Positions 1 to 4,962 of a DNA stretch of 5,625 nucleotides are shown piece after piece. The position numbers and the translations under genes are program-made. Source of the DNA: Lachnospiraceae bacterium. Its GTDB lineage: Bacteria > Bacillota > Clostridia > Lachnospirales > Lachnospiraceae. The notes under the pieces were generated by a model, which did no database searches, was not told the origin of the DNA, and worked only from the letters and a program-made list of their open reading frames with translations. The stretch covers positions 1-5,625 of the forward strand of contig JAGCCY010000069.1 in the NCBI GenBank assembly GCA_017651385.1, in the 5' to 3' direction. Each line of letters opens with the position of its first letter. Position 1 is the stretch's first letter.

Positions 1-166
1 AGTGGCTTGGATAGTTGACTGTAAGATCGTTAAGCCATATACGATGTGCGGAACTTTCTTTGAACTGCACAACCTCCTGGGTATCCTGCATGGAACGGAA
101 ACCCACAAAGTCAGAGTTAACCTGATTATATGTCTGTAGATTTGTAGCGTATTCGGCAGTTGTCAT
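1..166 (-). CDS. AraC-family transcriptional regulator, N-terminal fragment (cut by window edge)
   Basis: Reading leftward from an ATG at 166-164 gives 55 codons with no stop, beginning MTTAEYATNLQTYNQ and running off the left edge. A strong AGGAGG Shine-Dalgarno (complement of 171-176) lies 4 nt before this ATG and fixes the start. The final visible segment, around residues 42-55 (HRIWLNDLTVNYPSH), resembles the first cupin strands of the sugar-sensing N-terminal domain in AraC/XylS regulators, where a conserved xxHWH follows. The DNA-binding helix-turn-helix would be at the C-terminus, outside the window. The gene is divergent from the xylanase gene, the usual place for a local regulator, so I infer that it controls the flanking xylan genes in response to a sugar. 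The reading frame and start are well supported. The family call rests on a short stretch and could be another cupin-containing protein. Confidence 0.7.
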   Translation of the reverse strand, partial: MTTAEYATNLQTYNQVNSDFVGFRSMQDTQEVVQFKESSAHRIWLNDLTVNYPSH

Positions 167-170
167 ATTT

Positions 171-176
171 CCTCCT
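171..176 (-). promoter_or_regulatory. Ribosome binding site of the divergent regulator
   Basis: AGGAGG on the minus strand, 4 nt before the ATG at 166. It is a full match to the Shine-Dalgarno core and decides the start of the truncated minus-strand gene. It is separated by a single base from the inverted repeat at 178-204. Confidence 0.8.
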
Positions 177-177
177 G

Positions 178-204
178 AAACATTCATATCAAAAAGGAAT
201 GTTT
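178..204 (-). repeat. 8-bp perfect inverted repeat next to the regulator's Shine-Dalgarno
   Basis: AAACATTC (178-185) and GAATGTTT (197-204) are exact reverse complements separated by 11 nt. In the minus-strand transcript this forms an AT-rich stem-loop ending one base before the AGGAGG of the regulator gene. It could modulate translation of the regulator, or act at the DNA level as a protein-binding dyad between the divergent genes. The stem is weak (2 G-C pairs of 8), so a purely structural RNA role is uncertain. Confidence 0.45.
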
Positions 205-228
205 GGGTATAACAAAAAGAAACATATA

Positions 229-234
229 TATAAT
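229..234 (+). promoter_or_regulatory. Candidate -10 element of the xylanase promoter
   Basis: A perfect TATAAT hexamer lies 68 bp before the xylanase ATG, so transcription would start near 241. No recognisable -35 sits 16-18 nt upstream; the hexamer at 17 nt spacing is GGTATA. That pattern suits an activator-dependent promoter, in keeping with a neighbouring AraC-type regulator. The hexamer overlaps the minus-strand TATTAT, so the two promoters would compete or be co-regulated. The stretch is AT-rich, so a chance TATAAT is possible. Confidence 0.4.
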
Positions 235-258
235 AGCACAAAATTTGCACAGTAGCAA
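230..258 (-). promoter_or_regulatory. Candidate sigma-A promoter for the divergent regulator
   Basis: On the minus strand, TTGCTA (complement of 253-258) and TATTAT (complement of 230-235) are separated by exactly 17 nt. This matches the housekeeping consensus at 4/6 and 5/6 positions. Transcription would start near 222-224, giving a leader of about 57 nt that carries the 178-204 hairpin and the Shine-Dalgarno. The spacer contains the 12-mer GTGCAAATTTTG, whose other copy is at 1765-1776. Confidence 0.5.
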
Positions 259-280
259 AACTTGAGAAATAAAATTTGTA
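239..280. repeat. Direct repeat AAAATTTG(C/T)A in the xylanase leader, possible operator
   Basis: AAAATTTGCA (240-249) and AAAATTTGTA (271-280) are direct repeats whose starts are 31 bp apart, about three helical turns. The first is part of CAAAATTTGCAC (239-250), which recurs exactly at 1765-1776. Its core CAAA-A-TTTG is a small palindrome. A direct-repeat arrangement on one DNA face is typical of AraC-family sites, but the motif is AT-rich and function is inferred only. Confidence 0.35.
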
Positions 281-290
281 TAAACTTAGT

Positions 291-297
291 AAAGGAG
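291..297 (+). promoter_or_regulatory. Ribosome binding site of the xylanase gene
   Basis: AAAGGAG lies 5 nt before the ATG at 303. It fixes that ATG as the start rather than the in-frame TTG at 276, which lies upstream of this site and has no Shine-Dalgarno at a suitable distance. Confidence 0.8.
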
Positions 298-302
298 TAA
301 CA

Positions 303-1739
303 ATGAAAAGACTATTTTCCTTAATAACAGCAGTTGCGCTCGTTCTTTCGCTTGCAGGGTGTTCGGGTTCGGGAAACCCCGAAAATACTGTAACATCAGC
401 AGATTCTCCGGTATCTTCGTCGGGCACCGAAACGACCGTTTCGCAAGAAGTAAGCGAAGATAAAGATAATGATGCGGATATTGCGGGAGACAATGAGACA
501 TCCGCATCAACAGATGAAAAGGATGAGCTTCCGGATATTGCCTTAAGAGATGCGGTGGAAGCCAAAGCAGGCATGTTCGTGGGATGTGCGGTAACCGGTT
601 CGGAGATCGATGATGAACAGGTCTGGGAGATCATTACCACCCACTTTAACCGTGTAACCTTAGGTAACGAGCTTAAGCCCGATGCACTTTTTAATTACAG
701 TGTATCTGCCTGTCCGGGCAAGGAGACCGTAACCTTTAACGGCGAGGAACTTGAGGTTCCCAAGCTTGACTATTCAAGAGCCGAAAAGATACTCAATAAG
801 TTCCTTGAATGGAACCGGGAGAATCCTGATCGGGAGATCAAGATAAGAGGTCACGTTCTTGTATGGCATTCTCAGACTCCCGAATGGTTCTTCCACGAGG
901 AATACAACAAGACAAAGCCTTATGTGGACAAAGCTACCATGAACAAGCGTCTTGAATGGTATATCTCAACCGTTCTTACACACTTTACCGGCGAGGACAG
1001 CAAATATAAAGGACTGTTCTACGGATGGGATGTTGTCAACGAAGCGATAAGTGACGGTACTGGCGGACCGGACGGTATAAGGACCGATGCCGAGAATTCC
1101 GAATCGTTGAGCGAAGACCGTCACGGCAGCAACTCAAGCTGGTACCACATCTACCAGAGCAACGAATTTATAATAAATGCGTTTAAGTATGCCAATAAAT
1201 ACGCTCCCGCAGATCTTGAACTTTATTACAATGATTATAACGAGTGTAATTTTAATAAGAGAAATAACATACTCAAGCTGCTTGAGGCCATAAAAGCCGA
1301 GGAAGGCGCACCCGGAGAGGGTACAAGAATAGATGCAATGGGCATGCAGGGCCATTACTCAATGGACGATCCTTCAAGCGACATCATTCTTGCTTCGATC
1401 AAGAACTATGCAAGAGTTGTCGGGAAAGTACAGATAACCGAGATGGATATAACCGCAAGTTCCGATTACAAGGGACAGGAGGATCAGAAGGAAGCGGAAA
1501 ACGAGAAGTTAAGAAAACGCTACAACCTCATATATTTTGCTATTCAGGGTTCCACCAAGATAGATTATGTCGATTTTGAAGGCTTCACGTTCTGGGGAAC
1601 AGTCGATCACTATTCATGGCTTCAGTCAAGATCGAACGTCGGAGGAGGCAATACCACGGGACTTCCCCAGATGCCGCTTCTGTTTGACGAAAATTATGAA
1701 CCCAAGCCCTGCTTCTACGTTTTTGCTAATACAAAATAA
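303..1739 (+). CDS. GH10 endo-1,4-beta-xylanase, lipid-anchored
   Basis: A 478-residue secreted enzyme that hydrolyses internal beta-1,4 bonds of xylan. The start at 303 gives a clean lipoprotein signal: MKR, a hydrophobic core, then the lipobox LAGC with Cys20 as predicted lipidation site. Residues 21-75 are a Ser/Thr/Asp/Glu-rich tether. The catalytic (beta/alpha)8 barrel spans about 78-475 and carries the GH10 signatures in order: GNELKPD (121-127), GHVLVWHSQTP (183-193), GWDVVNEAIS (241-250) with acid/base Glu247, LYYNDYNE (307-314), VQITEMD (376-382) with nucleophile Glu380, and FTFWGTVDHYSW (428-439). Both catalytic glutamates are present and the frame is intact. There is no separate carbohydrate-binding module. 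The stretch of about 50 residues between LKPD and GHVLVW (130-180) includes a CPGKETVTFNGEE insert that I associate with Lachnospiraceae GH10 enzymes. It sits between a divergent regulator and a sugar ABC importer, which supports extracellular xylan breakdown coupled to uptake. Regulation is probably through the 167-302 region. Confidence 0.95.
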   Translation: MKRLFSLITAVALVLSLAGCSGSGNPENTVTSADSPVSSSGTETTVSQEVSEDKDNDADIAGDNETSASTDEKDELPDIALRDAVEAKAGMFVGCAVTGSEIDDEQVWEIITTHFNRVTLGNELKPDALFNYSVSACPGKETVTFNGEELEVPKLDYSRAEKILNKFLEWNRENPDREIKIRGHVLVWHSQTPEWFFHEEYNKTKPYVDKATMNKRLEWYISTVLTHFTGEDSKYKGLFYGWDVVNEAISDGTGGPDGIRTDAENSESLSEDRHGSNSSWYHIYQSNEFIINAFKYANKYAPADLELYYNDYNECNFNKRNNILKLLEAIKAEEGAPGEGTRIDAMGMQGHYSMDDPSSDIILASIKNYARVVGKVQITEMDITASSDYKGQEDQKEAENEKLRKRYNLIYFAIQGSTKIDYVDFEGFTFWGTVDHYSWLQSRSNVGGGNTTGLPQMPLLFDENYEPKPCFYVFANTK

Positions 1740-1754
1740 GTAGGTTTGCAAAAA

Positions 1755-1822
1755 ACATTGACAGCAAAATTTGCACTTTGTACACTTAAATTGAGCAAAG
1801 GATGGCAAATTGCTGTCAATGT
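1755..1822. repeat. Long inverted repeat downstream of the xylanase gene
   Basis: ACATTGACAGCA (1755-1766) and TGCTGTCAATGT (1811-1822) are perfect 12-bp reverse complements. With a 2-nt bulge the arms extend to 1755-1774 and 1805-1822, and a further 5-bp pair, CTTTG (1776-1780) with CAAAG (1796-1800), nests inside. On the plus strand no T-run follows, so it is not a canonical terminator for the xylanase. On the minus strand six T residues (complement of 1750-1755) overlap and follow the stem, but no minus-strand gene lies to the right to terminate. The left arm also contains a TTGACA promoter hexamer, so an operator role is equally possible. Confidence 0.6.
1758..1786 (+). promoter_or_regulatory. 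Candidate sigma-A promoter upstream of the binding-protein gene (distal)
   Basis: TTGACA (1758-1763, perfect -35) and TACACT (1781-1786, 4/6 match to -10) are separated by exactly 17 nt. The start would fall near 1793, giving a leader of about 200 nt before the ATG at 1995. The -35 lies inside the left arm of the 1755-1822 inverted repeat, and the spacer holds the 12-mer CAAAATTTGCAC, also found in the xylanase/regulator control region. The -10 is only moderate, and a transcript starting here would leave half of the inverted repeat upstream. Confidence 0.4.
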
Positions 1823-1881
1823 GCACAAATCAAGCCAATTAAGGTTGTAAAAAATATACAAAAGTCACCTGCCAAAATCGC

Positions 1882-1909
1882 AAATAATGCTTGATACTTA
1901 GCATTATTT
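1882..1909. repeat. 9-bp perfect inverted repeat upstream of the binding-protein promoter
   Basis: AAATAATGC (1882-1890) and GCATTATTT (1901-1909) are exact reverse complements around a 10-nt loop (TTGATACTTA). A second short dyad, ACTTAG (1896-1901) with CTAAGT (1927-1932), overlaps it. The stem is AT-rich and is not followed by a T-run, which argues against a terminator. Ending 26 bp before a TATAAT at 1936, it sits where an activator or repressor of the transport genes could bind. Confidence 0.45.
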
Positions 1910-1935
1910 AGTAAGTGTGACCAAGACTAAGTAAA

Positions 1936-1941
1936 TATAAT
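1936..1941 (+). promoter_or_regulatory. Candidate -10 element of the binding-protein/transporter promoter (proximal)
   Basis: A perfect TATAAT lies 53 bp before the ATG at 1995, putting transcription start near 1948 with a leader of about 47 nt. No good -35 is present at 17 nt spacing (AAGTGT). As at the xylanase promoter, a strong -10 with a poor -35 suggests dependence on an activator. The 1882-1909 dyad immediately upstream could be its site. Confidence 0.4.
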
Positions 1942-1983
1942 AAGATTCAGATTTAAATAAATTGCCGGTTTATGTGAACGGAT

Positions 1984-1987
1984 GGAG
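1984..1987 (+). promoter_or_regulatory. Ribosome binding site of the binding-protein gene
   Basis: GGAG within ATGGAGATTTA, 7 nt before the ATG at 1995. It selects this ATG over the in-frame TTG at 1962, which would add 11 residues in front of an otherwise normal membrane anchor. Confidence 0.7.
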
Positions 1988-1994
1988 ATTTAAT

Positions 1995-4946
1995 ATGAAC
2001 AAGAACTTACAGAAATTTCTCACAGTAGTAGGTGTAGTGGCAGCCATAGTGCTTCTTTGCGTTTTGCTGTCATTAAGAAAGGCAGACAGTTTCCAGGAAA
2101 AGTATGCGGGTACCGATTTCACGAAAGAGATCATTGGTCTTGAGCATACCGGAACATACAACGGATACTTGAACAGTCATGCCGATGCGGTCAATCCTTC
2201 CAAAGATGTTGAAGTCGATCTTTTCAAGTATGAGGTCGAAGGAGAAGGAAGCGCAAAGGTTGAGACCGATTACGAAGGTGAGAGCAAGGTTCTTTATACG
2301 GAAGAAGAGTCTATGGTCACCTGGACTGTCAATATTCCGGAGACAGGCTTTTATAATGTATATCTTGAATATCTCATTCCCGAATCCCGAGGCGTTGCTG
2401 CAGAAAGAGCTTTCTATATAAACGGAGAGCTTCCTTTTGATAACGCATTAAATCTTTCTTTTGCACGTATCTGGACAGACGGCGGCAACAAGAGAGTGGA
2501 CAATCAGGGCAATGAAATAAGACCCAGCCAGGTAGAACATTTTGACTGGCAGTCTTCCTATCTTAAAGATAAATTGGGCTACGAGGTTGAGCCCTACAAA
2601 TTCTATTTTGAAAAGGGCCCGAACGAGATCGCTCTTGAAGCGACCAACGAGCCCATGGTTCTTAAGTCCGTTACGGTCAAAGCCGTTGCGGAAATTCCAA
2701 GCTACGATGAATATAAGGCAGGCGTTCCGTCCGCAAACGGCGGCGCCGATTATATTACCGTGATCCAGGGTGAAGAATCCACCTATCGTTCGGAATCATC
2801 ACTTTATGCAAAATATGACAGATCGTCACCCACCACACAGCCGAGCAGCGTTATGCACACGGTGCTAAATTATACCGGCGGCGATCCCTGGAAGAATTCG
2901 GGTCAGTGGATCGAATGGGATTTTGAAGTTCCCGCAGACGGTTATTACAACATTATGGTAAAAGGACGCCAGAATTATCAGCGAGGCGCCGTATCAAGCC
3001 GTGCGATCTATATTGACGGCGAGATCCCGTTTGAGGAGATGAGCGAAGTTGCATTTGCATATTCCAATGACTGGGAATGCAAGACGGTCTCCGATGAAAA
3101 CGGAACCCCTTACAGTGTATTCCTTACAGCCGGAAAGCATACTATCCGTCTTGAGAATACTTTGGGCGGCGTAGGCTCGATCCTTTCCGAGCTTGAAGAT
3201 TCCACATTCAGACTTAACCAGATATACAGAAAACTCCTTGTGCTTACGGGTGCCAATCCCGATAAGTACAGAGATTATAAGATCAACTCCGATTATCCCG
3301 AGATCATCGACGCAATGGAGATGGAAGAGAAGCGTCTTTATAAGATAGTCGATGATATGACACTTTTCTCGGGTCAGAAATCCGATCAGATAGCAAGTGC
3401 GCAGACTGTTGCGGTACAGCTTGAAAGATTCGTAAGAAGACCTCAGAAGATCACAACGGAGTTCACCACATTCAAGGACAATATCACGGCGCTTGGTACG
3501 GCACAGCTCAACATGAGCGAGACCAAACTCGATATCGATTACATTACCGTATTCGGTACCGGCACCAAACCCGCAAAAGATAAAACAAACTTCTTCGGAA
3601 AAGCATGGTATGAGATCAGATCGTTCTTCGCTTCGTTTGTTGTCGATTACAATGCTGTCGGCGACGTATATGAGACAGAAGGCGACGATGAAGTTTTAAA
3701 GGTATGGGTACTTACCGGACGTGATCAGGTAACCATCCTTAAGGCTATGATCGATGAGGAATTCATTCCGCAGTCCGGCATCAAGGTCAATGCGGAAGTT
3801 ATCGCGCAGGATGCGCTTCTCAACGCGGTACTTGCAGGCCGAGGCCCCAATGTCGTTCTTTCGGTCGGTGCCGACCAGCCTGTCAACTACGCATTAAGAC
3901 ATGCTTCGGAAGACCTTACACAGTTTGAAGGATGGGAGGAAGTATTCTCGCATTATTCCGAAAGCTCTTACGAACAGTACAGACTTGACGGACATATTTA
4001 CGGCCTTCCTGAGACACAGACCTTCAACGTTATGTTCTACAGGAAAGACGTTCTCGACGAACTTGAGCTTGAAGTTCCCAACACATGGGATGAGCTTATA
4101 GAATTATTGCCCACTATCCAGGGAAATAACTTAACGGTAGGTATTCCCACCGCAGCAGGTGCCAGCAACGCAGGTGCCGCATCGACGCAGACCATGTCGA
4201 ATATCCCTGACCTTTCAATGTACTTCTCGCTTCTGTATCAGTACGGCGGAGATATGTACAATGAAGCGGGCACACATACAACGGTAGATACCGAAGCGGG
4301 TGTTGCCGCATTCGATGATTACGTAACATACTTTAACGATTACGGTCTTCCTGTTATATATGATGCGGTAAGCCGTTTCCGTTCGGGTGAGATGCCGATA
4401 GTTATCGGACCCTACTCCATGTACAACACACTTATGGTTTCCGCACCCGAGATCAGAGGTCTTTGGGACTTCACATTGATCCCCGGTACCGTATATACCG
4501 ATGAAAACGGTGAAGAATATATTGACCGTTCGGATTTCATAACCGGCAGCGCCACGATGATGATCGCTTCCGACGATGACAGCATCAAGCAGAAGTCATG
4601 GGAGTTCATGAAGTGGTGGGCACAGCCCGATACACAGATCAGATTCGGTAGAGAGATCGAGGCACTCCTTGGTTCTTCGGCAAGATATGCGACCGCAAAC
4701 CGTGACGCCTTTTCAAGCTTAAGCTGGAGCAGCGCGGATATCAAGGTACTTAACGAACAGTGGGATTCCACGGTAGGAATAAGAGAAGTACCCGGCGGAT
4801 ACTACACGGGACGTCATATTTCGAACGCGATCAGAAAGTGTATAAACGAAAAAGACGATTCGCGTGAGACTATCATAGATTACTCTATCAAGATAGATGA
4901 AGAGATTCTAAAGAAACGTACAGAATTCGGCATGAGTACCGATTAA
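1995..4946 (+). CDS. Membrane-anchored ABC sugar-binding protein fused to tandem CBM-like modules
   Basis: A 983-residue protein, about twice the usual 400-550 of family 1 solute-binding proteins. Residues 8-27 form one hydrophobic helix after an MNKNLQK start, acting as signal anchor. Cys22 lies in VLLC, which lacks the small residue of a true lipobox. Two related beta-sandwich modules follow, at about 75-232 and 255-395. They share an aligned core, AERAFYINGELPF (136-148) and SSRAIYIDGEIPF (334-346), each preceded by a (G/D)(F/Y)YN strand, and recall CBM6/CBM35-type galactose-binding folds. A mostly helical stretch (about 400-500) interrupts the second module before its likely last strand LDIDYITVFGTG (512-523). 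From about 566 to the end is an SBP_bac_1-like domain: LKVWVLTGRD (568-577), YGLPETQTFNVMFYRKDVL (669-687), PNTWDEL (695-701), FRSGEMPIVIGPYSM (795-809) and WEFMKWWAQPDTQIRFGRE (869-887). It is followed after 16 nt by a permease gene, so it should deliver oligosaccharides to that importer. The exact sugar is inferred as xylan-derived from the neighbouring xylanase. Confidence 0.88.
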   Translation: MNKNLQKFLTVVGVVAAIVLLCVLLSLRKADSFQEKYAGTDFTKEIIGLEHTGTYNGYLNSHADAVNPSKDVEVDLFKYEVEGEGSAKVETDYEGESKVLYTEEESMVTWTVNIPETGFYNVYLEYLIPESRGVAAERAFYINGELPFDNALNLSFARIWTDGGNKRVDNQGNEIRPSQVEHFDWQSSYLKDKLGYEVEPYKFYFEKGPNEIALEATNEPMVLKSVTVKAVAEIPSYDEYKAGVPSANGGADYITVIQGEESTYRSESSLYAKYDRSSPTTQPSSVMHTVLNYTGGDPWKNSGQWIEWDFEVPADGYYNIMVKGRQNYQRGAVSSRAIYIDGEIPFEEMSEVAFAYSNDWECKTVSDENGTPYSVFLTAGKHTIRLENTLGGVGSILSELEDSTFRLNQIYRKLLVLTGANPDKYRDYKINSDYPEIIDAMEMEEKRLYKIVDDMTLFSGQKSDQIASAQTVAVQLERFVRRPQKITTEFTTFKDNITALGTAQLNMSETKLDIDYITVFGTGTKPAKDKTNFFGKAWYEIRSFFASFVVDYNAVGDVYETEGDDEVLKVWVLTGRDQVTILKAMIDEEFIPQSGIKVNAEVIAQDALLNAVLAGRGPNVVLSVGADQPVNYALRHASEDLTQFEGWEEVFSHYSESSYEQYRLDGHIYGLPETQTFNVMFYRKDVLDELELEVPNTWDELIELLPTIQGNNLTVGIPTAAGASNAGAASTQTMSNIPDLSMYFSLLYQYGGDMYNEAGTHTTVDTEAGVAAFDDYVTYFNDYGLPVIYDAVSRFRSGEMPIVIGPYSMYNTLMVSAPEIRGLWDFTLIPGTVYTDENGEEYIDRSDFITGSATMMIASDDDSIKQKSWEFMKWWAQPDTQIRFGREIEALLGSSARYATANRDAFSSLSWSSADIKVLNEQWDSTVGIREVPGGYYTGRHISNAIRKCINEKDDSRETIIDYSIKIDEEILKKRTEFGMSTD

Positions 4947-4948
4947 CC

Positions 4949-4955
4949 TAAGGAG
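4949..4955 (+). promoter_or_regulatory. Ribosome binding site of the permease gene
   Basis: TAAGGAG lies 7 nt before the ATG at 4963 and just after the stop codon of the binding-protein gene. No promoter fits in the 16-nt gap, so the two genes are read from one transcript. Confidence 0.8.
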
Positions 4956-4962
4956 CAGACCG

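Noticed and set aside
276..302. TTG at 276 as a longer start for the xylanase gene
   Set aside because: It would add nine residues before a normal lipoprotein signal peptide and has no Shine-Dalgarno, whereas the ATG at 303 has AAAGGAG at 5 nt.
167..302. Catabolite-repression (cre) box in the xylanase control region
   Set aside because: I found no convincing match to the TGWAANCGNTNWCA pattern; the AAATTTGCA motifs lack the central CG.
1740..1860. Rho-independent terminator for the xylanase on the plus strand
   Set aside because: The 1755-1822 stem has no T-run after it on the plus strand and has a loop of about 30 nt, so it does not meet the usual pattern.
284..1932. Recurring ACTTAG/CTAAGT/TTAGTAA strings in both intergenic regions
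   Set aside because: They are short, AT-rich and irregularly placed. Apart from the small dyad noted with the 1882-1909 repeat, they are not distinguishable from chance.
1962..1994. TTG at 1962 as a longer start for the binding-protein gene
   Set aside because: It has no ribosome site upstream, and the ATG at 1995 is preceded by GGAG at 7 nt and begins a typical basic plus hydrophobic anchor.
2016..2075. Lipoprotein lipidation site at Cys22 of the binding protein
   Set aside because: The preceding residues are VLL, with Leu at the -1 position where a small residue is needed, so a plain membrane anchor is more likely.
4412..4771. Minus-strand open frame of 119 codons inside the binding-protein gene
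   Set aside because: It lies wholly antisense to a well-supported domain, has no ribosome site that I can see and resembles no family I recognise. It is a shadow of the real frame.
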